A stretch of DNA of 64,000 bases, from positions 16,018,419 to 16,082,418 of the forward strand of contig NC_087076.1 of the NCBI RefSeq assembly GCF_026151205.1, given 5' to 3'. The number at the start of each line of letters is the position of its first letter. The first letter of the stretch is position 1. The DNA is from Bolinopsis microptera (lineage: Eukaryota; Ctenophora; Tentaculata; Lobata; Bolinopsidae). The notes beneath the pieces were generated by a model that was given only the letters and a program-made list of their open reading frames with translations, was not told where the DNA came from and did no database searches. Positions 39,201 to 42,858 of this stretch are shown here, piece after piece. Position numbers and translations under genes: made by a program.

Positions 39201-42200
39201 GATGAGTTTCTGCTATAAAATTGTAAGCAACCATGTCTGATCTCATCCTCACACTCAAAGATAAATTCTGTCTCCTTTCAGCTACTTTGGCTCAGCCCAC
39301 TCCCAGCAGCTCAATACAGATTGGAGATTCTCTGACACTGTCCTGCAAGATAGAACCTGGGCCACCAGGTGTTCCCCCCACCAACTACTGGCAGATGGAC
39401 GGTGGAGGTCTCCCCACCGGCACTTACACCTATATCAGGGAGGATGAGGACGGTATCACCAGTTTCCTGGTCTTCTTCAGTGTTACTGGCGATATGGATG
39501 GTTCCTACATCTCCTTCATCAGTTTCTACGACGACCAGGTTATTAAGTCTGCTCCTGCGATTTTGTCGGTTGAGGGAATCAAGTCATTCCCAACAGCCGC
39601 ACGTGGGGTGGTAAACGACAAGGTTGTGATCACGTGTGTTGCTAGTGGAGACAGCTATGCATCTAATATTATCTGGTATGAAGATGGAACGGACGTAACT
39701 ACAATCGGTCTAGGATCTATCTCGGCACCAGGTGAACTAATAAAACGAGTAAAACTTGCATTGTATAATGATTAATGACAGCTTTGACTTTTTAAGTGAA
39801 TTGCATTGATCAGTTTTATAGGCCAAACGATTTATGAATATTAATAAAAATTGTACATGGTTCATTTTTAGTTAAAACTCAATCGGGAGGAAAGTTTATG
39901 ACAACATCAGTCCTGACTATCGACTCGCTCAAACCCGAAAATGCTGGAAACCTGGAGTGTGCTATGGATCTAGGATCAAAGACAGTGCGATCTAAACCTT
40001 GTGCTCTGGTGGTAATCGGAATAGAGCAGCCTCCAACTAGTAGTGATTTCTTAATCGGAGAGACTGGCAAACTCTTCTGTATTGCTACAGGTTGGTGGTT
40101 TAAAGCGGGGGTTTCTGGTTTAAATTTTAATGTTTCTAACTTTTTCCTTAGGAAATCTGATTGAAATAGATATTTCTTTGATGATACTGTTGATAGCGGA
40201 TTTTTGTCGTTTCTTAAATTTGATTATTCCTAGCTAATCTTCTCCGTACACAGGTCCCCCACAACCTAGTTTCACCTGGCTGAGAGACGGAGTGGAATAC
40301 ACTGGTGGTGACGATTTCGTGTCCGCCAGCGGTAACCGTTATACCTCTTACCTCAGAATCAGGGACATCGGCAGGGTGAGCATTTGCGGCACCACTAATC
40401 ACTATTGCGGTTACGCTTATTTTTAGGATAAAGTGCATACCATAAGAAATCAATTGCCAGGATTATGATTTTTTCATGCATTGGAACCTTATCTTCCTCT
40501 TATCCTTTTATTCCATCCAGGAAGCAGCAGGAAAGTTCATTTGTAAAGTTTCTTACGCTCCTCTCGGAGACGTCTTCCTCGGGGGAGAAATCCAGTCTGA
40601 AGAAGTAAACCTGAACGTCTACGGTATAATTTCTCTAAAGCTTACCAAGACAACGGTTAACATAGGCGATGACGTCACGATAACTTGTACAGCGGATAAC
40701 CAAGCGAATCCTAAGTTCCTGTGGTACAAGAACGGGTTCGAAATCTCAGACGGTGACAGTGATGCCAGTGCTGCTGAACAGATATCATTGACTGCCGTGA
40801 GTTTATTATGTCTTCTATTGGAAGAAGCATGTCCGGGTTTCCTTACTGATTTCACCCCCAGTTCCATGGTCTAATAATTTGGCATAATATCCGGCCATGG
40901 AACTGGGGGGTAAGGCTTAGGAAGACCTTTGTAAATAAAGTTGTGCTTTTATCAATATTAACATTGTTGTTGAAAGCATAATTAGTCATGCTGTCAATAT
41001 ACAATCACTGATAGTCACCATCACTGCTCGGACTCTACCTAAACTACCCTCAGATTCGAGGTAAAAAAGTGCTGACAGACTTGCAAGTTGCTGACACCGC
41101 TTCGTACGGCTGTGCGGTCCAATATGACACCCGAACCTCGGCGGAGGAGTCCACCTTTGTCACCGTGCTGGCTTCGTGCCCTGTGCTCGAGGTTCCGGAT
41201 AATGGTCGACTGGAGTGCAGCGGCCCCGATACTGAAAAAACTTGTGTGGTGAGAGCAGCATCGCGGGACAGTCAAAATTCATAATATTCAATTTACATTG
41301 AGCTCATGATTTTCCGCGTATTTTAAACGTTGATCACAAGTAGAACTTGCAATCTATGGAGATGATCTTTTATACACGAATCGATTGTAAACGACACCGA
41401 CATAAGCTATCAGCTGAAATCACGATCCGTCTAACATTATGTATTACATGTTGCATTTGGACACGAAGGAAAACACACAATATTAGGCTTGAATCCTTCG
41501 TAAATAAAATATATCTTTAGAGCTTGTAAAACATTTAAGATCAAGCAAAATTCATATAATCATCATAATTTATTTATTATGTATATAACAGGTGGTTTGT
41601 AATGACGGCTACGTCGGTCCTGGTATAACTTACACCTGTAATGACGGAGTGTGGGACCACGTGTCAGCTGACAACCCCACGGGAAAAGTCGGCTCTTGCA
41701 ACTGTAAGTTTACTCATGACACTCTGTGATATTTCGTTTCTCTCTTACAAAGAGAGAGCATAGCTCGAAAAAAATCAACCAACTTATGTCCAAGAGTTTT
41801 AGATTTACTGTTCCCGATAATATATCATCACCGGACTTTTGTCCCACAGTGAAAGTGCTACCCTCAAGAAGGATAGGACGAGTTGTGGTATCGTACACTG
41901 GTCTCAGTGGTAAAGACTACTGTTCTATTGGAATAGGTCCCAAGTTTATTGCTGCCTACCCGATACATTTGGCGAACGGCCAATTCGCCGAAGTTTTGGT
42001 AAGTTAAGACTGTTCACCCAATTTGGTATTAATTGTATAAATTTTGATAACTCGACACACATAAAGTGAATGTATTAATGTTTTGGCTCCTCTTGTACAT
42101 CCTAATCGACGATAAAATATTAACTTTTTCATGCTCAGGCGGGAAAAGCGTACCTGTACGATCAAATAACATGTTCGGGCACATCACAAGTCATGAGGAT

Positions 42201-42858
42201 TACCTTCCGGTACATTCAGGTTAGTCCCAATTGTCAAGATACTGATCACATGATAGCTAGTTACTTCCTTTTGCTCTTTTGGGGAAATACGTGATGATAT
42301 TCTTAATATTGTAATAATCGATTTTAATTTAGCATATATTTCTTTGACGATTCGTGTTAAAGTTAGTGTGGTTTTTATCTCCAGAAATAAGCTTTGCATC
42401 AACTGGTCCGAAGAAGTTTTGGAGTTATTCATGCTTTAGATTTTTAAGAAGTAAATTTGAATCTAGAGGCATGCATCTAAAGTTTTTCAACAAGATCAAA
42501 ATTACTTGTTATGAAACTAACAACCGAGAAAGTGACAAGCATGCAATTTAGAAATTCTTGGAAGCAAACAAATCACGCTCGAAAAATCTCTACAATATTG
42601 ATATAATGAACAAAACTGAATCGTCAAATTCAACGATAAAATATTTTCAGGACACAAACTTAGAAGATGCAAACGTTCTTGTGGACCTGCTCAACGAAGT
42701 CGCACCGTATCTTAGAACAACAACACTCGATCTTGATGAATTGGTAAGCTATCTAATTTTTTGAAAACTCATTATTTTTCTGAATTTTTGTAACTCTTGG
42801 CAATTGGTATTCACTGAAACTGGTCTTAATTCAGTACTTCGTTGATTTCCGAGTGTGA
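1..42858 (+). CDS. Giant multi-Ig extracellular protein gene, 5' end outside window
   Basis: About 86 exons can be followed on this strand by splice acceptors, donors and matching phase. Order of domains: 58 single-exon Ig domains alternating type B and type A (1-28838), about eight mostly split Ig domains (29008-38434), one GCC2/GCC3 cysteine module (38587-38742), about five Ig domains (38853-41150), one sushi domain (41180-41703) and an unrecognised tail (41850-42858). All array exons start and end in phase 1, so any whole exon can be lost or gained without breaking frame. The visible coding sequence sums to about 22.8 kb. No transmembrane segment was seen, and the 5' end with the presumed signal peptide is outside. 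Ig repeats joined to GCC2/GCC3 and sushi modules are typical of secreted matrix, adhesion or recognition proteins; the actual ligand and role are unknown. Whether all exons belong to one transcript is inference from phase and spacing. Confidence 0.75.
438..737 (+). CDS. Ig exon 2, type A
   Basis: Intact, 300 nt. It has CFISGITRQ, VVWRKDG and FTCAIT, giving both Cys and the core Trp. The C-terminal strand reads NEHLETNKET. Acceptor aaag, donor gtaaga. Confidence 0.88.
1012..1332 (+). CDS. Ig exon 3, type B
   Basis: Intact, 321 nt. It begins DASLDDRTVVPATDQ and has CSVSGLSQNTPVTW and FKCKLRS. It diverges from the later homogenised B exons in its last strands (ELSFYTLG). Confidence 0.88.
1511..1811 (+). 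pseudogene. Ig exon 4, type A, +1 frameshift
   Basis: It measures 301 nt instead of 300. One extra base in the ACC-ACC-TGT stretch near 1788 shifts the frame after NKET. The old frame (a V-I-L-N-V-F ending) resumes if one base is ignored. Read as is, a stop falls early in the next exon. This is either a real lesion or a sequence error. Confidence 0.8.
1917..2236 (+). pseudogene. Ig exon 5, type B, -1 frameshift
   Basis: It measures 320 nt instead of 321. One T is missing from the core-Trp codon context (ACT-TGG in all sister exons, ACTGG here) near 2010. Both splice sites look normal. Confidence 0.8.
2522..2820 (+). pseudogene. Ig exon 6, type A, -1 frameshift
   Basis: It measures 299 nt. 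The run GTAAAAGCTG of sister exons is GTAAAGCTG near 2720, so one A is missing. The domain continues in the next frame to DEWLVTDRQT and a normal donor. Confidence 0.8.
3047..3367 (+). CDS. Ig exon 7, type B
   Basis: Intact, 321 nt, and quite diverged. It has NFFAGTKTAS where other B exons have YIFGSKAS, and its second Cys is in YLCKVKS. The phase 1 donor is gtaagt. Confidence 0.87.
3617..3916 (+). CDS. Ig exon 8, type A
   Basis: Intact, 300 nt, after a run of eleven T ending in cag. It carries the near-invariant NYVVSAGTYGSNSQ core and ends NEYQEINKET. Confidence 0.88.
4100..4419 (+). pseudogene. Ig exon 9, type B, -1 frameshift
   Basis: It measures 320 nt. One G is missing near 4392, where sister exons read N-E-M before the last strand. 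The shift affects only the last ten or so codons before a good donor (gtaatg). Confidence 0.78.
4588..4887 (+). CDS. Ig exon 10, type A
   Basis: Intact, 300 nt. It has VVWRKSG in place of VVWRKDG and ends DEWLVSNQQT. Confidence 0.87.
5035..5355 (+). CDS. Ig exon 11, type B
   Basis: Intact, 321 nt. Its sequence is close to the beta class of the later array (TAKFASLPSGDVFKC). Confidence 0.88.
5505..5804 (+). CDS. Ig exon 12, type A
   Basis: Intact, 300 nt. It reads KPTNKEVETRTDATISC and ends DEWLLANKDT. Confidence 0.87.
5943..6266 (+). CDS. Ig exon 13, type B, one extra codon
   Basis: 324 nt, in frame. There is one extra residue in the first strand (FEENRSI). GLAAVTGVTW replaces GLSQNTPVTW. 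The donor is the less usual gtttgt. Confidence 0.82.
6446..6751 (+). CDS. Ig exon 14, type A, +6 nt variant
   Basis: 306 nt, in frame. The loop YGSNSQ is replaced by YDSTSISQ, adding two residues. The same rare variant recurs at 15761-16066. Confidence 0.87.
6859..7179 (+). CDS. Ig exon 15, type B
   Basis: Intact, 321 nt, diverged. It has CTIGGLYQDTPVSW, a Thr-Arg change in the DTNNY motif, and YKCKIKS. Confidence 0.87.
7334..7633 (+). CDS. Ig exon 16, type A
   Basis: Intact, 300 nt. Its second Cys sits in YICAIT and it ends TEYLVNNRET. Confidence 0.87.
7745..8065 (+). CDS. Ig exon 17, type B
   Basis: Intact, 321 nt. It is the first exon in the window to end CTA-A before gtaag (GLS), the hallmark of the later B-alpha class. 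Confidence 0.87.
8237..8536 (+). CDS. Ig exon 18, type A
   Basis: Intact, 300 nt. It reads ITRKLDAVVWRKEG and ends NEHQETDKET. The donor is gtgagt. Confidence 0.87.
8697..9017 (+). CDS. Ig exon 19, type B
   Basis: Intact, 321 nt. It has CTVSGLSQNTPVTW and PENNEIPDSDTNDY. Confidence 0.87.
9201..9500 (+). CDS. Ig exon 20, type A
   Basis: Intact, 300 nt. It has YTCAFTSDEWLQTNKET and ends in TYC before gtaagc. Confidence 0.87.
9658..9978 (+). CDS. Ig exon 21, type B, divergent
   Basis: Intact, 321 nt. It is one of the most divergent B exons (VFWVDPDNNQVDNFDT, YVLGNKVATL, FRCRLKS). Confidence 0.86.
10199..10498 (+). CDS. Ig exon 22, type A, divergent
   Basis: Intact, 300 nt. It has ASGISQGLDKVVWTKSG, yet it keeps the almost unchanged core GSNYVVSTGTYGSNSQ. 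Confidence 0.87.
10652..10971 (+). pseudogene. Ig exon 23, type B, -1 frameshift
   Basis: It measures 320 nt. GGAACATTT of sister exons is GGACATTT near 10806, so one A is missing. The remaining domain is recognisable in the next frame, ending GLS before gtatg. Confidence 0.8.
11100..11399 (+). CDS. Ig exon 24, A-beta
   Basis: Intact, 300 nt. It is the first exon of the higher-order array. It has VAWRKDGIDVTTFSG. Confidence 0.9.
11511..11831 (+). CDS. Ig exon 25, B-beta
   Basis: Intact, 321 nt. It has NYIFESVATTL in place of YIFGSKASTL. Confidence 0.9.
11985..12287 (+). CDS. Ig exon 26, A-alpha, +3 nt
   Basis: 303 nt, in frame. One Thr is added before GSNY (TTITTGSNYFVSPGTYGF), and the core is changed more than in any other A-alpha exon. 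Confidence 0.9.
12399..12719 (+). CDS. Ig exon 27, B-alpha
   Basis: Intact, 321 nt. It has LQSLPSSSIFKCKLTS and ends GLS before gtatg. Confidence 0.9.
12837..13136 (+). CDS. Ig exon 28, A-beta
   Basis: Intact, 300 nt. It has DGTDVMTLSG, a Met shared with exon 50. Confidence 0.9.
13248..13568 (+). CDS. Ig exon 29, B-beta
   Basis: Intact, 321 nt. It has SPVAMKEMVLTLLTLG near its end. Confidence 0.9.
13803..14102 (+). CDS. Ig exon 30, A-alpha
   Basis: Intact, 300 nt. It has AAAVTSDSTYACAIT. The codon split over the upstream intron gives Glu rather than Asp. Confidence 0.9.
14235..14555 (+). CDS. Ig exon 31, B-alpha
   Basis: Intact, 321 nt. It has NYDIDQGNFIFGSK and ISLS at the end. Confidence 0.9.
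14693..14992 (+). CDS. Ig exon 32, A-beta
   Basis: Intact, 300 nt. YGSISQ replaces YGSNSQ. The acceptor is ccccag. Confidence 0.9.
15120..15440 (+). CDS. Ig exon 33, B-beta
   Basis: Intact, 321 nt. It has NEISGTDINNYVI. The donor is gtatag. Confidence 0.9.
15761..16066 (+). CDS. Ig exon 34, A-alpha, +6 nt variant
   Basis: 306 nt, in frame. It carries the YDSTSISQ loop also seen in exon 14, about 9.3 kb upstream. Confidence 0.9.
16192..16512 (+). CDS. Ig exon 35, B-alpha
   Basis: Intact, 321 nt. It has YVFESKASTL and LENLFSPSIFKC. Confidence 0.9.
16642..16941 (+). CDS. Ig exon 36, A-beta
   Basis: Intact, 300 nt. VAWGIDG replaces the VVWRKDG found in nearly all A exons. Confidence 0.9.
17083..17403 (+). 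CDS. Ig exon 37, B-beta
   Basis: Intact, 321 nt. It has SPVNWIGPDNN and SSEDVFKCKLKS. Confidence 0.9.
17559..17858 (+). CDS. Ig exon 38, A-alpha
   Basis: Intact, 300 nt. It has SGNSYVVFAG and VKPVANKADS, changes within the usually fixed core. Confidence 0.9.
17989..18309 (+). CDS. Ig exon 39, B-alpha
   Basis: Intact, 321 nt. It has NYAIDQGTFIFGSK, a form shared with exons 43 and 47. Confidence 0.9.
18431..18730 (+). CDS. Ig exon 40, A-beta
   Basis: Intact, 300 nt. It has WRKSGTDVTTFSG and TTTVTVKAAANTVDS. Confidence 0.9.
18867..19187 (+). CDS. Ig exon 41, B-beta
   Basis: Intact, 321 nt, with the standard B-beta sequence. The acceptor is ccccag. Confidence 0.9.
19213..19260 (+). repeat. 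20-bp tandem duplication
   Basis: ATTTATAATTCATATGCTAT is repeated twice in the intron before exon 42. Confidence 0.85.
19365..19664 (+). CDS. Ig exon 42, A-alpha
   Basis: Intact, 300 nt. It has CFIASSEWLVTNRQT, shared only with exon 46 one unit downstream, which points to a recent duplication. Confidence 0.9.
19779..20099 (+). CDS. Ig exon 43, B-alpha
   Basis: Intact, 321 nt. It has SIFTCKLKSALYPTYS, identical in exon 47. Confidence 0.9.
20224..20523 (+). CDS. Ig exon 44, A-beta
   Basis: Intact, 300 nt. It has QLDDVVWRKDG, with an Asp shared with exon 52. Confidence 0.9.
20725..21045 (+). CDS. Ig exon 45, B-beta
   Basis: Intact, 321 nt. It has ATEQNLVC and ENNELSDSDINNY. Confidence 0.9.
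21180..21479 (+). CDS. Ig exon 46, A-alpha
   Basis: Intact, 300 nt. It pairs with exon 42 as the youngest visible duplicate; the following intron is also nearly the same. Confidence 0.9.
21594..21914 (+). CDS. Ig exon 47, B-alpha
   Basis: Intact, 321 nt. It is a near copy of exon 43, with AIDQRTF in place of AIDQGTF. Confidence 0.9.
22030..22329 (+). CDS. Ig exon 48, A-beta
   Basis: Intact, 300 nt. It has NESQEKNKPT and ends in VFG rather than the VFC usual for A-beta. Confidence 0.9.
22436..22756 (+). CDS. Ig exon 49, B-beta
   Basis: Intact, 321 nt. It is mosaic: its front (SQDTPVTWIDPDNN) is like B-alpha and its back (TAKFASLSSEDVFKC) is B-beta. This is consistent with conversion between classes. 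Confidence 0.9.
22991..23290 (+). CDS. Ig exon 50, A-alpha
   Basis: Intact, 300 nt. It has EVEGGKDTTVSC and VMTLSG. It is the last exon before the retroelement-bearing intron. Confidence 0.9.
23389..24840 (+). mobile_element. Penelope-like reverse transcriptase element in array intron
   Basis: One open frame of 484 codons (no ATG at its 5' end; the frame opens after a stop at 23386) encodes a reverse transcriptase. Visible motifs in order are SVDKASNNYVFVCKK, FWIPKLHKNPYKSRFI, YDFTTLYTNL, GIPMGGNSSSQFADL, the catalytic RYVDDL and a downstream YLDINI. The KLHK and GIPMG types are known from Penelope-like elements and relatives. The GIY-YIG endonuclease often found after the RT in that group was not seen, so the clade is tentative. 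The element lies on the sense strand of the host gene inside the intron between exons 50 and 51, adding about 1.75 kb to it. The insertion edges are not resolved, roughly 23,380 and 25,100. The frame looks intact, suggesting recent arrival, but 5' truncation is likely. Confidence 0.8.
24829..24940 (+). other. Structured inverted-repeat segment just after the RT frame
   Basis: Outer arms GTGAACA (24829-24835) and TGTTCAC (24934-24940) enclose G5 (24861-24865) matched by C5 (24898-24902). Inside, CTTGGCACA (24867-24875) is matched by TGTGCCAAG (24911-24919), with ACCGGT next to each. CTGACGAG (24844) and GAAA (24903) occur in hammerhead-core order, but the stems of a canonical hammerhead do not form cleanly. 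It may be a regulatory or self-cleaving RNA of the element; this is unproven. Confidence 0.45.
25184..25504 (+). CDS. Ig exon 51, B-alpha
   Basis: Intact, 321 nt. It follows the retroelement insertion; its upstream intron end (atttgacgtca ... ttttcag) matches the intron before exon 31, so splicing signals were kept. Confidence 0.9.
25627..25926 (+). CDS. Ig exon 52, A-beta
   Basis: Intact, 300 nt. It has NESQETNKPT and TTTLGVKAAAN. Confidence 0.9.
26064..26384 (+). CDS. Ig exon 53, B-beta
   Basis: Intact, 321 nt. It has GLSKSSPVTWIDPDNN and SDSDNNNY. The donor is gtttgt, as in exon 13. Confidence 0.9.
26585..26884 (+). CDS. Ig exon 54, A-alpha
   Basis: Intact, 300 nt. The end is changed to NQPTSVVSNVLG. 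Confidence 0.9.
27022..27342 (+). CDS. Ig exon 55, B-alpha
   Basis: Intact, 321 nt. It has RSVPTAADQSLTC and ends VGLG before gtacg, unlike the GLS of its class. Confidence 0.9.
27518..27808 (+). CDS. Ig exon 56, A-beta, 9 nt shorter
   Basis: 291 nt, in frame. Three codons are missing in the loop after the second Cys (YTCAITWQEVGKET). It has TWGSNTQ in the core. Confidence 0.9.
28019..28339 (+). CDS. Ig exon 57, type B, divergent
   Basis: Intact, 321 nt. The C-terminal half is diverged (YKCKVKSSQYPENSPN, LTLLQFG). It marks the decay of homogeneity at the 3' edge of the array. Confidence 0.88.
28357..28460 (+). repeat. 9-bp microsatellite (CCACAGTAA)
   Basis: About 11.5 near-perfect copies (one CAATAA variant) in the intron between exons 57 and 58. 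Confidence 0.95.
28539..28838 (+). CDS. Ig exon 58, type A, last of the array
   Basis: Intact, 300 nt, diverged (NQEVEKATNAILSC, YSTNSQTTTLTVPAA). The next domain has an internal intron and no longer belongs to the A/B series. Confidence 0.88.
29008..29440 (+). CDS. Split Ig domain 59
   Basis: Two exons, 29008-29214 and 29360-29440, joined in phase 1 inside the domain. The first has LSLSCKISG and VTWQKDGVDI; the second has the GSYQCVAT strand. It is the first domain of the region with the classic Y-x-C motif and an internal intron. The second exon donor is gttata, somewhat weak. Confidence 0.82.
29589..30081 (+). CDS. Split Ig domain 60
   Basis: Exons 29589-29748 and 29951-30081 join in phase 2. 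It has VTLECLYTG for the first Cys and AVEYKCTAEYG for the second. No Trp lies at the usual core place (SMVLEVQ). Confidence 0.8.
30187..30698 (+). CDS. Split Ig-like domain 61, both core cysteines absent
   Basis: Exons 30187-30327 and 30501-30698 join in phase 1. The core Trp is kept (TVSWTNNN), but ATFSITIKS has Phe where the first Cys is expected and AVVFTYSG has Phe at the second. An Ig fold without the disulfide is inferred from length and strand pattern. Confidence 0.7.
30920..35236 (+). CDS. Split Ig domain 62 carrying a 4-kb intron with a nested gene
   Basis: The front exon is 30920-31092 (MTLSCTVRN; two extra Cys in SCSNCQPS) and the back exon is 35125-35236 (SLDDTGTYTCQAT). They join in phase 0 to give a complete domain. 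The intron 31093-35124 (4,032 bp) holds the antisense amine oxidase. There is no clear core Trp (SYSYTYP). Confidence 0.8.
31118..31248 (+). repeat. Imperfect 7-bp tandem repeat (GCTAATT)
   Basis: Many copies of gctaatt/actaatt/gctaatga in the intron right after the front half of Ig domain 62. Confidence 0.85.
31734..33752 (-). CDS. FAD-dependent amine oxidase / L-amino-acid oxidase-like, with one in-frame stop
   Basis: The coding parts are a start exon at 33752-33741 (ATG plus three codons, donor gttagt) and a long exon 33575-31734, joined in phase 0: about 616 residues. The N-terminus holds the dinucleotide-binding motif VAIVGGGISGLY and a second flavin contact WGGRL, then GAMRF typical of this family. 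The C-terminal G-x-x-x-S ... EKVVDAL helix closes the FAD domain. An unusual cysteine-rich insert (IGCKGCDKCDDDPCP) lies in the substrate half. Such enzymes oxidise amines or amino acids to imine with release of H2O2; the substrate cannot be told. The frame is broken by a single TAA at 32822-32820, with clear homologous reading on both sides in the same frame. It is therefore a young pseudogene or an error. The gene lies wholly inside an intron of the Ig gene on the opposite strand. Confidence 0.82.
33753..35124. other. Intron remainder upstream of the oxidase
   Basis: AT-rich sequence between the oxidase start and the back half of Ig domain 62. It probably contains the oxidase promoter and 5' UTR. 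No convincing exon or repeat family was recognised. Confidence 0.5.
35245..35447 (+). repeat. Tandem repeat of TATCTATTTTCAAACAGTCC type
   Basis: Seven or so degenerate copies of a 20-35 bp unit directly behind the donor of the 35125-35236 exon. Confidence 0.85.
35713..36138 (+). CDS. Split Ig domain 63
   Basis: Exons 35713-35853 (SVELFCSFTS) and 36016-36138 (TTFACRVVLDD) join in phase 1. It has both Cys and no obvious core Trp. Confidence 0.78.
36360..37334 (+). CDS. Two consecutive Ig domains (64, 65) over three exons
   Basis: Exon 36360-36542 has VTLTCDYTS and LQWLFKS. Exon 36793-36920 finishes that domain (GQYKCQVTW) and starts the next. Exon 37097-37334 completes the second (VTLTCTVYG, VQWTSET, KISCSFRY). 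Joins are phase 1 and phase 0. Confidence 0.8.
36727..36780 (+). repeat. 10-bp tandem repeat (CTGCTGACTA)
   Basis: About five copies (later ones tgctgaatat) just before the 36793 acceptor. Confidence 0.8.
37513..37966 (+). CDS. Split Ig-like domain 66
   Basis: Exons 37513-37674 (DEQFTCSFTYIAG) and 37808-37966 (DALVCKVSYSFP) join in phase 1. It is weakly Ig-like, with both Cys and no clear core Trp. Confidence 0.72.
38105..38434 (+). CDS. Single-exon Ig domain 67
   Basis: It has PIVCTAKG, FDWFYSNG and KSYTCKAAW. This is a complete phase 1-1 exon outside the A/B series. Confidence 0.87.
38587..38742 (+). CDS. GCC2/GCC3 (ephrin-receptor-like) cysteine module
   Basis: Phase 1-1 exon of 156 nt. 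The pattern CPVGQF ... CEDCPVGSYSPGG ... CTPCPDDFTT ... SQCF fits the TNFR-like GCC2/GCC3 family found in secreted multi-domain animal proteins. An equivalent module opens the second gene at 46484. Confidence 0.85.
38853..39107 (+). CDS. Single-exon Ig domain 68
   Basis: It has LTIPCIYEG, ITWKQDA and GEYTCVVVFGG. Phase 1-1. Confidence 0.87.
39282..41248 (+). CDS. Run of about four Ig domains and the front of a sushi domain
   Basis: Exons are 39282-39731, 39872-40090, 40254-40375, 40521-40796 and 41054-41248, with phases 1, 1, 0 and 0 at the joins. Cys-Trp-Cys sets include LTLSCKIE/NYWQMDG, VITCVAS/IIWYEDG with NLECAMD, LFCIAT/FTWLRDG with KFICKVS, and VTITCTAD/FLWYKNG with SYGCAVQ. Several exons contain the end of one domain and the start of the next. 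In the first domain the second Cys is not visible (GSYISFISF). The last exon runs on into CPVLEVPDNGRLEC, the start of a sushi domain. Confidence 0.8.
40855..40909. repeat. Inverted repeat with 15-bp perfect arms
   Basis: CCCCCAGTTCCATGG (40855-40869) and its exact reverse complement (40895-40909) flank a 25-bp loop, with weaker matching outside (CCTTAC/GTAAGG). It lies just inside an intron. Confidence 0.85.
41592..41703 (+). CDS. Second half of sushi/CCP domain
   Basis: It reads VVCNDGYVGPGITYTC ... GVWD ... GSCN. Together with C-P-V-L and LECSG of the previous exon it gives the Cys pattern and Trp of a sushi domain. The two halves join in phase 0. Confidence 0.8.
41850..42858 (+). CDS. 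Unrecognised C-terminal tail and likely gene end
   Basis: Exons 41850-41998 (VVVSYTGLSGKDYC), 42139-42219 (YLYDQITCSG), 42651-42743 (LVDLLNEVAPYL) and probably 42835-42858 (Y-F-V-D-F-R-V then TGA, good acceptor ttaattcag) connect in phases 1, 0, 0 and 0. I do not recognise the domain. It has two Cys and a hydrophobic helix-like end but no membrane segment. An AATAAA lies at 43168-43173. The last tiny exon is the least certain part. Confidence 0.6.
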
